A program made the translations under genes and the position numbers. The notes beneath the pieces were generated by a model. It saw only the letters and a program-made list of their open reading frames with translations, did no database searches and was not told the origin of the DNA. A stretch of 64,000 bases of DNA from positions 248,001 through 312,000 of the forward strand of contig BROI01000006.1 in NCBI GenBank assembly GCA_027923505.1, given 5' to 3'. This DNA is from Mayamaea pseudoterrestris (lineage: Eukaryota > Bacillariophyta > Bacillariophyceae > Sellaphorales > Sellaphoraceae). Within the stretch, counting starts at the first letter, position 1. Every line of letters starts with the position of its first letter. Below are positions 51,793 through 62,203 of this stretch, in pieces.

Positions 51793-53421
51793 ATGTTCTC
51801 TAGACTGATTCTCGCTGCTTTGCTTGGCAGTTCGAGAGCATTTTGCTTTTCGCATCAACATTGCCAATCGTCATATTCTACGACTCGACTGACGAGCAGT
51901 CGAAACAATTATGAGGAAGAATGGTCAGACTTTGACGGATTTATTGGCGGAGGAACTACTAATAATGACGACCCTATTGAAACTTGGACGGACTTTTCTG
52001 CTTTTCAGGACAAGATGAAGATGACGGACCTTTCGGCGTGTCAATCGCGACAATTCTCGCTTGGAAAGGATTTGATATTGACCGACTTTGTCGGCAGCAT
52101 GGGCTTTGATGAAGTCACAGACTGGCAGTACTACTATCCAAATGAAGATGATCCTCAAGACCGAAAAGTGGTGCAGCCAAATCCCTTTGATTCGAATCAG
52201 CCGCGAAGGACGAGACAAAGCAGTGGGTCTGTGATTCGACTCTTTCGCGGAGAATTCGTCGGAGTGCCTGGCGGTATGCTGAGCGCTCAAGCAAAGGACA
52301 AGCGCGTTCTTGTCAAGGAATTTACCGGAGATTTGGCCTTGAAGCTAGTGGAAGCTGAGCTTCAGGCCGTTGGCAAGCTCCAGTCGACCTTGCTTGTTGA
52401 TTCTGGAGACGATCGGGCCAAGAATGGTGACTGGTTACAGATTGCAGCATCAAGGACTATCAACGCAAGGGACGACAATATGAATTTACGCATGCTGTTG
52501 GAAAGGCTTGAAATGGCGCCGTACCTTGGGATACTTGGCGAAGTAAACCTGGCCGAGCTTGACGAGGTGCCCCCAAACGACTTCTACCAAGCACTTGGCG
52601 TTCCTCCACCGAAACCAAATGCGGTATGGGTCGTCTACGAGTATGCTGGATTGACCTCCATACAAGCTTACTCTCAACCTGCCGAGATTCGACGAGGAAA
52701 GATTCCCGTGAAGAAGGGTTTCTTTGGCAACGTTATTGCACCGCCACCAATACCTTCTTTTCAGGAACGGGCCAACTACGTCGTCAAGGGAATCATGAGA
52801 CAAGCCATTTTAGCAGTCGCCCACGTGCATGAAAATGGATTGGTCCATCGAAGTCTCGGAAGAAGTAGCTTTTTCATTTCCACGCCAGCAATGGACAAGA
52901 GAGAAGCGTCATCCCCATTTGAAACCCGAGTGTCGCAGCTGAGAATCAAGCTGGCAGACTTTGGATTTGCTGGTCGACAGGAAGATTCATCTCTGGATGA
53001 AGAGTTCCGAGCTCGGGCACGTAGCGTGGGTCTGAACTTTCAAAAGGGAGAGAATAGTATTGCGTCGACAAATTTCGCTTTGGCGGAAGACATGCATGCA
53101 CTTGGGTTTGTGTTTGCCGGCCTGCTTCTCTCGAGCCTTGCTGACGTTTCGTCAATAGATTCTCCTGTTCCGTCGACGGATGAAGATACGCTGCAGCGAC
53201 TTATTGGTGATATCTTTGACAAGGATATAAAACAGTTTCGCGACTACGTGGAAGCTGATGAGTGTTGGACAAATCTCGTCCGACTGCTAGACGAGATTGA
53301 CGGAGCTGGATGGTCCGTACTCGAGCGGCTGATTTTAGCACGAGAGACTGCTGCCAAGTACAAAGACACTGAGCAGATATTTACAGTCAGAGGCTTGCTA
53401 TCAAATCCATTCTTCAATTAA
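51793..53421 (+). CDS. Plastid-targeted protein kinase-like protein, probably a pseudokinase
   Basis: From the ATG at 51793 the product is 542 residues. It opens with a signal peptide (FSRLILAALLGSSRA) and FCF, a diatom plastid-type junction. The frame is open 32 codons further upstream, but that stretch would spoil the leader. The kinase fold shows a lysine strand (RVLVKEFTGDLALKLVEAE), the hinge (VWVVYEYAGLTSIQAY), the catalytic-loop analogue HVHENGLVHRSLGRSSFF and the metal loop IKLADFGFAG. The DFG is intact, but the catalytic Asp of HRD is Ser (HRS) and there is no Gly-rich loop of normal form, so phosphotransfer is doubtful. Length and order resemble uncharacterised plastid kinases of algae and plants. 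Partner unknown. Confidence 0.75.
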   Translation: MFSRLILAALLGSSRAFCFSHQHCQSSYSTTRLTSSRNNYEEEWSDFDGFIGGGTTNNDDPIETWTDFSAFQDKMKMTDLSACQSRQFSLGKDLILTDFVGSMGFDEVTDWQYYYPNEDDPQDRKVVQPNPFDSNQPRRTRQSSGSVIRLFRGEFVGVPGGMLSAQAKDKRVLVKEFTGDLALKLVEAELQAVGKLQSTLLVDSGDDRAKNGDWLQIAASRTINARDDNMNLRMLLERLEMAPYLGILGEVNLAELDEVPPNDFYQALGVPPPKPNAVWVVYEYAGLTSIQAYSQPAEIRRGKIPVKKGFFGNVIAPPPIPSFQERANYVVKGIMRQAILAVAHVHENGLVHRSLGRSSFFISTPAMDKREASSPFETRVSQLRIKLADFGFAGRQEDSSLDEEFRARARSVGLNFQKGENSIASTNFALAEDMHALGFVFAGLLLSSLADVSSIDSPVPSTDEDTLQRLIGDIFDKDIKQFRDYVEADECWTNLVRLLDEIDGAGWSVLERLILARETAAKYKDTEQIFTVRGLLSNPFFN

Positions 53422-53447
53422 AGTCGTGTACTACGAGTAATGTCGCT

Positions 53448-55133
53448 TTACGGTTCTGCAGACGGTGGTCGATCCAACGGAGTCGGCGGTTCCCACTTCA
53501 AAAATGCGGGATTGCACATGCGAAACTGCTTGCTAAGGTACAGAACGCATGATAAAATCAGAAACGGAAAGTGCAACACACGAAGCAAACCGTTCGGATT
53601 GACATTGTACAACGTACTCTTGCTTGATATATTCTTGAACAGTGTCTTGCTTGACATGGACAACGTGAAGTCCCTTCCATACCTTGATCATGTCAAGATA
53701 CTGTAAAGTCGATATGATATCCTCTACTTTAATTCCCGTCTGATCTGAAATATCCGCAATTGTAATATTTTGCGTCATGTCATAGCTATCCAGCAGATGC
53801 ATCAACACATAGGTCCAGTAGCTGCGATAGGAAAGCTTGCCAAGATCTGATAGCGGCTTTTCAGGACTACCAGTCTTGCCCTCGCGCTTTGTTATTTCAT
53901 ATGAAAGGGAAATGATGAATTTGCCGTATCCAGACTGCTGATACTGAGGCAATGTGAGGATGCATGCCAAATTGTAGCTCTCCGTCGAGTACTGTGACGA
54001 TACAAAAGCAGTGTGTAAGCATCATGTTTTAAAGGAATTTGATCGAAGTTGTCATCATAACTCACCTTCTCCTTGGAAAAGTACCCGACAATGTGCGAGC
54101 CTTCATCGTCCACTCGCGTAACGATATAAAAGTAAAAGGGCGTAGTATCATAGTAAAGCGTCTTGTGGTCTAGAAACAGCTTGGCAATGAGGCATAGCTT
54201 TTGACAGTAAGCAGGATAAGCCTTGCCGTCCAATTCGTACACTGCAATGTCAGCTTCCCTGTAGATCTCCGTTCCAGGCGGTCGGCGACATTTGCACGTC
54301 TCCTTATGATGTAGATACGTCCGCGTCTTTCTCATGTACGAAAGGCAGTATTCGCAAACATAGAGCGTTCCAATGTTTGAATAATCCTCGGGAAAGGGTG
54401 AATAGTACCACGACTCGACTTCCCAGCCTCCCATGACAATCTTTTCAACATTCTTCACCTTGGTAGCTTCCTCGTGTTCCTTTTCTCCGGCTGGGTCGCC
54501 GTGAAAGTTCCCTCCGCCGACGTATACTGGCGTGTTATTGTCAGTGCCGCCGTTCATTGATTCGTCCGTCATGGTATGATGAATATCGAGCTCATCGCTA
54601 GCGTTACTCGTGCCATTGGCAAGCCTGGTTCGCACCAATCGATCATCCGCTGCTTCCAATGTTTCCGCTTGCAGAGTGTCTAGCTCGAATCGATCCAAGG
54701 TGATCCATTGATCGAGCCGACGATCGTGACCAACGTAGTGCACATAATACTCAATCTCGTCAGCCTTTAAACCATCGACGGCTCCAACTGGGAGGCGCTT
54801 GTTGGGATTGACGCGCTGCAAAGGACGCCGCTCGACTATGACAGCTTCCAAAGTCGATGGATCTTTCAATGGCGGTATACTTTCATCTGGAACAGCAGCA
54901 GCGGCAGCAACTGGAACAACAACAGCAGCGCCCTGCTCAGGTGTAACAGCCTCCAGCTCGGTCGTTTCAGTCGTCACTCTAGCTGGTAGAACAGTCGGCA
55001 CATCATCGTCTGCTTGGGGAACGATCGTCTCCGCAGCTCGAATCAATTTGACGTAGCAGTGGTCGTTCAAGTTAGGAATAACATTTATTAACGTGTCCGC
55101 TGCGCTTTCTTCCTTTGTAGTCATCATATCCAT
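53448..55133 (-). CDS. MYST histone acetyltransferase (Esa1/Tip60-like), three exons
   Basis: Exons 55133-54066, 53991-53618 and 53532-53448 (introns of 74 and 85 nt) give 508 residues. A chromo-barrel precedes the catalytic part: ADEIEYYVHYVGHDRRLDQW (about 124-143). The MYST domain starts KIVMGGWEVESWYYSPFP. Its C2HC zinc finger is CEYC...HHKETC (260-280). Splicing gives FSKEKYSTESYNLACILTLP, placing the catalytic Cys at about 366, followed by QQSGYGKFIISLSYEI, the acetyl-CoA loop and the catalytic Glu, then GSPEKPLSDLG. The third exon restores CNPAFLKWEPPTP at the end. Such enzymes acetylate H4 and H2A.Z tails as NuA4-type subunits in the nucleus. The N-terminus has an Ala/Val-rich low-complexity stretch (about 68-85). 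Confidence 0.93.
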
Positions 55134-55546
55134 GTGCTTCTTGCTTGAGAATGATGTTGTACCGGTAAAGTTGAAAAGTGGCCGCGATTATTCTATCGCG
55201 GCGCGGCGCGGCGCGGCAGTTTCTTGGCGCGCCAAACCCGAGTCGTAGCGGTTAGTCTTGTTTCGATCAGCTATGGTGCGTCTGCCCAGCTTGCGTATTG
55301 GAAGGGTCAGTGAGCCTTTTGTATATATTCATACGATTCACTACAAAGCTCTGCTCGTAGTCCTGTTTATTCTCTCAAGCTGGGTAATACATGTCACGTA
55401 GGTATATATACATCTCTAAATCTAAAAATAAAGTTTACCGCGTCGAGAACGAAACAGCCGTCGTCATTCAAGCGAGCAATAAAATATGTCGGGTCTATCA
55501 TCGAGTGCTGCGCGCGGTCAGCACGGAAAGTCCTTCATACACGACG
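55134..55546. other. Intergenic, about 410 bp, with a short GC-rich CGGCG repeat
   Basis: The gap between the two minus-strand genes contains a run of four CGGCG units at about 55197-55220 in the promoter region of the MYST gene, followed by GGCGCGCC. No gene recognised; a plus-strand 79-codon frame (55391-55630) runs into the 3' end of the next gene and is taken as chance. Confidence 0.5.
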
Positions 55547-57163
55547 CTAAAGTGTAGGTTCAGGAAAGAGTTGTTTCCAGGCTTCAAGGCCAATGCTTTG
55601 GATTGTGCGATCCTTGTTTGCCGCCAATAAGCGCATCGCATCCTCGCGGTCCCGGTATTCACCCTCATCGGTTAATTGAGGGAACCGCTCAGCCATGAAG
55701 AAGCGTATGTAACTCCTCTTCGCGGCTGCTTCCGACTCTTCTTCCAAGCGGCGAAAAAAGGAAAGAGTTGCCTTGAGACGAACCAGCTCACAATACGTAT
55801 TCCTTGTCCTCCAAACTTCAAAATCCAGACATTCTTCGTACGGAACCAAGGGACTTGGAGGAATGCGACGCATAATCGGTTGAAAATTTAGCGACTCGTC
55901 ATGTCCTTCCGTCTCGACGCGGTCGTCGTTATCTAGTATGACTTCTCGTGGATCGCTCTCAAGCGATTCATAATTTCGCGCCGTTAATCGACACAATTTA
56001 TCTTTCGTCTTGCTTTTCATTGGTTCAATGAGAAAGGCAAAATCAACAGAGCTGTGGATGCGACGACGAAACAACTCGGTCTTGCGCGCGACCACTTTTT
56101 CAACCATCGGAACTGAAAAACGATCAGTTGCAAAATGAACTGCGTCTTCACAGAAACCTGCTTGGACGCGCTTGAAAAATTTCCGCAGTAAAATAACCGA
56201 CTTTTCCGATGCCAAGGTTGGCGGCGCCATCAACCAGTCACTACTGTCGTCACTGGTGTTAAATGTAACAGTAGTAAAGTCCGAGTACTCCTGCACTTGG
56301 TCAAACATTTCACCTCGCAATACAGCCATCATAATTGTGCCGCCATGACGGACAGTCAGTTTGTTGATAGGAAAACTCGACTCGCGGTCCGCGACTATTT
56401 TGTTTGGTTCTAAACACCTGCGCTTTCTTGTGCCGGGTTTGACACTTTCCAGCTCATCACTACGAAGTGGCTCTGAAGCGCAATAAACGTCGGACCTCTC
56501 AGGCATATCCGCACCGACGTGTTCCGAAGAAGAAACTGCTAGTCCGTCCTTTATTCGACTGCCGCCACTCCCCTCGGCGGCACTCATTTCACTCTTTCGT
56601 GTAACATCGCCTTTGACCGGTTCATTCTGCTTTGTAGCAGGTAGATTCAAGAGCTGGCAAAGTCTTTTCAGCGACAATTTGTTTTGAAATCCGAGAAGTT
56701 GAATTTCTTCGCGTGGGCAAATGTCTCGCGGCAATTGCTCCTCATGGTCGAGAGTCTGTTCGTCATCTGCCTCCGATTCAACAACGCTGTAGTCGCTGTC
56801 ATCGTCACCGAGTTCCGGAATGTCACTGCCGCCGAGACAAAGCCAATGGGCATATGGAACGTCGGGTGGATGCTGCGCGTCGCCCGACGTGAGATCGGTG
56901 TCAACAGGTTCAGCTCCAGGATCCTCTGTAAGAGGTGTCTCGAAACTGTTTTGAGCGCCGATTTTCCGATGAAATGCAGTAGTCGAGTATGTGATTCCGT
57001 CACAACCAAGAACAGTCCCGTCGTCGATTCCGTGTTGGTGTTGTTCAACGTCACGGAAACTGCATCCGTCAGTTTCCCGAACTGCTCCTGTGTGTCCCTG
57101 GATGACATGCCAGTCTATACACTCGGGCCTGATCAGGAGGACTCGCTTGCTGGAAATAAACAC
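55547..57163 (-). CDS. Hypothetical protein between the two MYST genes
   Basis: The 538-residue protein is unrecognised. Its N-terminal half is acidic and disordered (ELGDDDSDYSVVESEADDEQ) with a short Leu-rich helix (LSLKRLCQLLNLP). The C-terminal 250 residues look folded: IMMAVLRGEMFDQVQEYSDF, VILLRKFFKRVQAGFCED, FRRRIHSSVDFAFLIEPMK and a final helix-rich part (YCELVRLKATLSFFRRLEEE). No catalytic motif. The start is uncertain: ATTTCCAG, acceptor-like, lies 11-18 bases into the frame, so an upstream exon is possible, though only 67 bp separate it from the stop of the larger MYST gene. Same-strand position between two acetyltransferases might hint at chromatin function, but that is weak. Confidence 0.65.
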   Translation of the reverse strand: MFISSKRVLLIRPECIDWHVIQGHTGAVRETDGCSFRDVEQHQHGIDDGTVLGCDGITYSTTAFHRKIGAQNSFETPLTEDPGAEPVDTDLTSGDAQHPPDVPYAHWLCLGGSDIPELGDDDSDYSVVESEADDEQTLDHEEQLPRDICPREEIQLLGFQNKLSLKRLCQLLNLPATKQNEPVKGDVTRKSEMSAAEGSGGSRIKDGLAVSSSEHVGADMPERSDVYCASEPLRSDELESVKPGTRKRRCLEPNKIVADRESSFPINKLTVRHGGTIMMAVLRGEMFDQVQEYSDFTTVTFNTSDDSSDWLMAPPTLASEKSVILLRKFFKRVQAGFCEDAVHFATDRFSVPMVEKVVARKTELFRRRIHSSVDFAFLIEPMKSKTKDKLCRLTARNYESLESDPREVILDNDDRVETEGHDESLNFQPIMRRIPPSPLVPYEECLDFEVWRTRNTYCELVRLKATLSFFRRLEEESEAAAKRSYIRFFMAERFPQLTDEGEYRDREDAMRLLAANKDRTIQSIGLEAWKQLFPEPTL

Positions 57164-57230
57164 ATAATGTACGGTGACTGTGAGTCATGCCAGGAAAAGG
57201 ATCAGCATAATAATTAATGCAATCAGACAC

Positions 57231-60200
57231 TTACTTTCGCTCAAGAGTATACTCTGCAATCACTTCAGAATCTATCTGGGCACGAAAAAACTTATCAATG
57301 CTTCCGCCGAGTAGGCGAACTGTTGTTTCTATGTCGTCAACACTCATTCCCGTTCTCGCTGAAATATCTGGAAGAGGCATCCCTGTCCTGCAGCAACTGC
57401 TTGCCACCACATTCGCTACGATAAGTTTCCAATAACTTGTATATGCTTGCAATCCTAAAGGCGAGAGCGGCTTTTCTGGGCTGCCTCCTTCTTTCGTCTC
57501 TCGCTTCGTCAGCTCATAGGATAGTGAAATGAGAAATTTTCCGTAGCCCTTCTTTTGATGCTGGGGGAGCGTCATGATGCAGGCGACGTTATGTCCATCC
57601 GCAGAGTGCGTTTCTTTTGAAAAGAAACCGACAAAGGAAGCGCCGTGAACATCGAGTTCGGTCAAGACATAGAATTTAAAGCGTTTCACATCGTAACAAA
57701 TGGTCTTGTTTTCCAGGAACAGCTTCGATAAGAGACACAGGCGTTGACAATAATCCTTTTCATTTTGACCAATGACTTCAAAAACCATTATGTTGTCCTC
57801 GAGGTAGATAAGATTTCCCGGAGGGCACCGACATCGGCACGTCCATTTGTGCCGCCGGTAGATTGAATCCGACTCCGAATGCGCAAGGCAGTACTCACAA
57901 ATGTGCAAGGTATCGCACTCGTATTTCTGCGGAAATGAACTCTCGTACCAAGCTGGCGTCTCCCAACCTCCAATAACAACCTTATCAATCTTCTTTATTG
58001 GTATTCTCTCCACTTTATTATCACCTCTCCGTTTTGGGAGTGACATACGTCGAAGCTTTGTCAAGTCCAAGTCATCGAGAGTAACCCAGCGATCCAACTT
58101 ACTATCAGTCCCCTTCAAGTGAATGTAGTATTCGATATCATTAGCAGAAAGTCCTTCGACATCTTTGCGCACCTTTGTGCGCAGTCGAGGTCGAAGGCCC
58201 CAGATAACAATAGGGATAGTGTCCGGAAGATCATTATCAGGTTGATGACAAATGTAAATCTTCTTCCAGTGGATGTGACATTCATCCATGATACCTAAAG
58301 GAGCATTCATCATAGGCGCAATGTTCGTTGAGCCTTCACCATGAAGTAATGCATTTTCTGGATTGCAGTTGGCCTCTCGCTGCGCTGCGCACTCGTCGAC
58401 ACCGCCAAGTTTGGACATTTTGGGAAACTCATCGGGTAGGCTTTTCGTGTTGGAGTCTAAGCATGTGTCTCTACTTTTGCATTCGTCCTTGGTCGAGTGC
58501 GGTCTTGCTACCGGTGGTTCCAAAGTTATAGAAATCATTTCAATTTGCTGCTCTGCTGCTTCTTCGTTGGGTAATGTCGGGAGCATCGTCGATGATGCAG
58601 TCGGAAGGGCTTCGTCCGCCGTCCTCCGAATCGAAACAAAGTCGGCTGCCACTCCACTCGAGGCACAATTATTTCCACTCGCCAACAAGTGCTTGCTCGC
58701 AACTTTGCGCTTTTTGTGCGAGCGACCACTTGGTCGACCGTCTAACTCAGAAACAATTGTCTTGGAACTGTCGGTTACCAGGCGCTTTTTCCGGCGTTCA
58801 CGCTTCTTTCTGTTGGTCTGGTAAGCATTCGGTGACGCCTCACGCCCATGCGCTGCTGCTTCACCTGTTAATGCTTCACGACTGCCAAGAGGCGACTTCA
58901 TTGTTGGTCCAGGGAATTCGCCCGTGTCGTTACTCGTGTCATCGAACTGTCTTTTCTCATTGAGACGCGGCGACGCTCTGGTCATCCTGCTGATAGCAGG
59001 CTTGTGAAGAATGACCTCGTCGGAAATAGGTAGTTCCTTCTCGAGTTCTTCCGGTGTCTCCTCGTTGCATGTTGGCACTTCGTTTGCGTCTCCAGTATTG
59101 CCGATAGTGTCGAACGCGCTTCGTCTACTATTGGTCAACCCCCACTGTAAACGTTGAGCTTTTCGTGAGGCATCCGCCTGAGACCTTGGCAAAAAGATCG
59201 GCCTGGCCGTGCCTTGCTTGGAGGCTATTTTTGTCAGTCCGGGGACACGCTTGTTAAGCGTTGATTTCTTTTTTATCTTGTTCAAACGCTCTTGTGCAAC
59301 ACGGCGCTCGCTGGCGAACCGGACGGATCTCATTGCTTCTTCGCCTGTCATTTTGTCATGTCGTGTGCTAAAACCCGTCTCGTCCAATTCTGGTTGCGCA
59401 CCCGAAAGGATGATTGAAACCTCGTCGGAGGCTATTGCTTCGACTGCTCGAAAATCTTCCTCTTCAACCTCTGGCTGTTTGTTTGGCGCGATAGTTGAAG
59501 CGTCTGCGCCCTTCGAAACATATCTTGTCGACACATCATGACCAGTCAAAGCAGTGGCCTCGCCCTCATTCGGCGCACCCACCACACCGACGGTCGCCTT
59601 GTGAGCATTTGAATTCGAGACTTGATGAAAAGCCGGCACGTCATGTGGGTCAGTGTGATCGAGCGCGTGCACCGAGGTATTATTATGTTCTAATGTCTTC
59701 ACACAGCTGATGTTCGTTGCTGGCTCCTGCTGAAGTACAACCCCAGACACACGACTTGATCGTCGCAGCCCTGACGAAACATCTAGCTTCTTTGCAGGCG
59801 TATCTTTCTCCGGCGAACGGCTGAAGTTCTTTGCGGATGCAGTGTCATCTTGTACGCCGCTCCGATCCGAAGCATATGGCTCCATCTCGATATCAGCCTG
59901 TGAAGACGGCCCGACTGATGAATCCACAGAAATTGTTGTAGATTTCTCCTTCCCACCTTGTCGTCCGGCTCGGTTACTTGTGTTTGCCAAAGAGATCGAC
60001 TTCAATGATGAGTCACCATTATCTGCAGTGTCGACCGTAAAGCAAGGTGAACGAGGACGTTCAGTCTCACCTGCGTTAATGTAGATTTCCTTTTGCAAAA
60101 CATCATGAGTTACTTCAGTGGAGGAATCTGGGCTCGTCATTGCGCTTTGTTTACCGGAAGCATGTGCTTCTGATATCTCAGGCCTGGATTGATACGCGGA

Positions 60201-61418
60201 TCTGTTTAGTTGTCCAGCCGGCCTTTGCGATACAGTCTCCAACGAGGTCACACGAGCGTGATTCTTCGATTTAGGTACGTCATCAACTCGTCTACCGGCA
60301 ATGTATGCTTCTTGAATGGCAGGGTTGGGGGTTGAAATGCTTTTCTTTGGTCGCCCACGCGGCCGTTTCGGAATAGTATCTGAAGCACGTGAACAAGATT
60401 GTTTCTTCGCAATAGCGTCATTATCGACCTTGATTTCGTAGTAGTCGCTATAATCCTCTTCTGGCGCGGAGCAGCTTGCATAATCTGGGTCGTTCGTGTT
60501 CATTGAGCAGTACCAGTTTGAATTAATGTCCAGAGGCTGAGTGAAAAACCGCCACTTCTCGCATTTATCGCATTGAACCATAAGAGGCCGATCATCGAAT
60601 AAACTTGTGTCTATGTCGTCTTTCTGGAGTGATTGTCCCGAATAGTCAAAGCGGGGCGATTTGCGAGTAGAGAATTGTTTCGCTGGCACCTGCATGGCAC
60701 TCTTGCGCTTCGACCGATGGGAGTTTGACACATTGTACTTTGATTTTATATTCGGATTTGTACTCGGGAGCGAGTCATTGCTGCGGTCCTTGTGCAAAAC
60801 CAAAGTCGGTGCTTTATGTTGAGGCGCCAAAGTCAATTCCTCGTTTTGCGCAACCTGCTCAACGTTAGCGCCGGCTAATGCGTCGCTTTCTAAATTCCCA
60901 TGGCTCCTCAACAGGCTGGTAAACTTGGTTGTAAATTGTTGGCTGTCTGTACTGAATTGTTGATTGTTTGTAGAATGCGTTTTCGGGGTTGGATTTGATA
61001 AGAAAACATCATCCGCCGGAGTAAAATCAAGTGTCTCAAGTTCTTGCAAAGACAGAAACCTCGCGTTTCGCTGCATCTCTTGAGACCCGAGGCATGCATT
61101 TGCGTATTGATCTTGATGCATCTGCTGATCTTGATCGATGTCTAATATGATTTCTTCGCCTGCCTGTATATCGCGTTGATGTAGTGCTTGTTTGTATACG
61201 GCTTCATTTGAAGCGGACGACTCGCGGCGCGCATGACGCCCATGCCGGTTCGTCGCCAATGCGTCAGTGGAAGCTCTTTTCTTCATTTTCGTCTCAAGCG
61301 AAACCATTTCACTTTCTTCTTGTCCCTTTCGTTCTCGACGTGCTCGCTGGCGAAGTTTGGCGGTTTGGTGTTGTCGCTCGAGACGACGAGCATGTTCGTC
61401 TGTAATTTCCTCCGTCAT
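57231..61418 (-). CDS. Large MYST histone acetyltransferase with CW zinc finger and AT-hook
   Basis: The 1395-residue single-exon protein has a CW-type zinc finger at 281-317 (VQCDKCEKWR...NWYCSMNTND...YASC; Cys283, 286, 304, 316), a fold that reads methylated H3K4. It is followed by an AT-hook, KRPRGRPKKS (351-360). About 650 disordered residues come next. Near the C-terminus is a chromo-barrel (LSANDIEYYIHLKGTDSKLD, then RWVTLDDLDL) and then the MYST domain: VVIGGWETPAWYESSFP, zinc finger CEYC...HKWTC, catalytic VACIMTLPQHQKKGYGKFL and GGSPEKPLSPLG. It should acetylate histone tails at H3K4-methylated or AT-rich sites. CW with MYST in one chain is unusual to me. It lies 67 bp upstream of the hypothetical gene, same strand. 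Confidence 0.93.
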   Translation of the reverse strand: MTEEITDEHARRLERQHQTAKLRQRARRERKGQEESEMVSLETKMKKRASTDALATNRHGRHARRESSASNEAVYKQALHQRDIQAGEEIILDIDQDQQMHQDQYANACLGSQEMQRNARFLSLQELETLDFTPADDVFLSNPTPKTHSTNNQQFSTDSQQFTTKFTSLLRSHGNLESDALAGANVEQVAQNEELTLAPQHKAPTLVLHKDRSNDSLPSTNPNIKSKYNVSNSHRSKRKSAMQVPAKQFSTRKSPRFDYSGQSLQKDDIDTSLFDDRPLMVQCDKCEKWRFFTQPLDINSNWYCSMNTNDPDYASCSAPEEDYSDYYEIKVDNDAIAKKQSCSRASDTIPKRPRGRPKKSISTPNPAIQEAYIAGRRVDDVPKSKNHARVTSLETVSQRPAGQLNRSAYQSRPEISEAHASGKQSAMTSPDSSTEVTHDVLQKEIYINAGETERPRSPCFTVDTADNGDSSLKSISLANTSNRAGRQGGKEKSTTISVDSSVGPSSQADIEMEPYASDRSGVQDDTASAKNFSRSPEKDTPAKKLDVSSGLRRSSRVSGVVLQQEPATNISCVKTLEHNNTSVHALDHTDPHDVPAFHQVSNSNAHKATVGVVGAPNEGEATALTGHDVSTRYVSKGADASTIAPNKQPEVEEEDFRAVEAIASDEVSIILSGAQPELDETGFSTRHDKMTGEEAMRSVRFASERRVAQERLNKIKKKSTLNKRVPGLTKIASKQGTARPIFLPRSQADASRKAQRLQWGLTNSRRSAFDTIGNTGDANEVPTCNEETPEELEKELPISDEVILHKPAISRMTRASPRLNEKRQFDDTSNDTGEFPGPTMKSPLGSREALTGEAAAHGREASPNAYQTNRKKRERRKKRLVTDSSKTIVSELDGRPSGRSHKKRKVASKHLLASGNNCASSGVAADFVSIRRTADEALPTASSTMLPTLPNEEAAEQQIEMISITLEPPVARPHSTKDECKSRDTCLDSNTKSLPDEFPKMSKLGGVDECAAQREANCNPENALLHGEGSTNIAPMMNAPLGIMDECHIHWKKIYICHQPDNDLPDTIPIVIWGLRPRLRTKVRKDVEGLSANDIEYYIHLKGTDSKLDRWVTLDDLDLTKLRRMSLPKRRGDNKVERIPIKKIDKVVIGGWETPAWYESSFPQKYECDTLHICEYCLAHSESDSIYRRHKWTCRCRCPPGNLIYLEDNIMVFEVIGQNEKDYCQRLCLLSKLFLENKTICYDVKRFKFYVLTELDVHGASFVGFFSKETHSADGHNVACIMTLPQHQKKGYGKFLISLSYELTKRETKEGGSPEKPLSPLGLQAYTSYWKLIVANVVASSCCRTGMPLPDISARTGMSVDDIETTVRLLGGSIDKFFRAQIDSEVIAEYTLERK

Positions 61419-62203
61419 TGTTGTTTGTCCGCTTTTTCAACTTTGAAAATAAGTGTCCTGGTCAGCCAGATAGTTATCAATCAGAGACTGGGTCTTATCT
61501 ATTGGTGCTGCATATAAATAGATGATAAGTTTTGGCTGCGCTGCAAAGCTCCTCATCAAGGGCTGCGCCATGGTGGCGACGGAATCGCAGATTGCAGATC
61601 CACGATGCGTCATTGCGGATCCAATTTGCGTCATCATGACGTCATTCTACTTGGCCGTCGCGCGCGCGAGGCGGCCTTCGCAAGTGTCACTCGTCGCAAT
61701 GCTGTTCTTCGACCATGGTGGACGGCCGTCATCCTCACTTTGAACCCTGAATGAGCATCTACCAACCGCCATGTCACCGCCATGCTTGTCTGAATCCCTT
61801 GGCGGCAAAAAATTGTCAGATCTTTAATCGCTTTAGGATCTTGGTGGAATTTATTGTCGGCGCAATCGTCGGGGCAAAATGCTATCGCTATCATGCTATC
61901 CGTATCGAACACGGAACACACAGAACGCGAGACGACGAGACATAATTGCAGTCCATGACCAGCGGTGTAGATTCAATCCCCCGCAATGCTATCAGAATCA
62001 GCATCGTACTTCATATTATAATTGCAAAGCGGTGACTCAATCATCATGCGCGTCCTCTATAACTCTTCAACTACAGACTACAATTTGTGCTCTACAACGT
62101 AATTCGCGGATATCATTCTATGAGTAGACTTTAATAATTAGACTCATAATAATGGCTAAAATACTATCTTATATGCATGCAACATTAACATTTGAACGAC
62201 GCT
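61419..62203. other. Intergenic, about 785 bp, promoter of the large MYST gene
   Basis: No gene recognised. A perfect TGACGTCA lies at 61637-61644, with GCGTCAT half-sites at about 61607 and 61629, about 220 bp upstream of the MYST start. The remainder, towards the glutamate synthase 3' end, is AT-rich and featureless to my reading. Confidence 0.5.

Noticed and set aside
55391-55630. 79-codon plus-strand frame
   Set aside because: It overlaps the 3' end of the minus-strand hypothetical gene and has no recognisable protein features.
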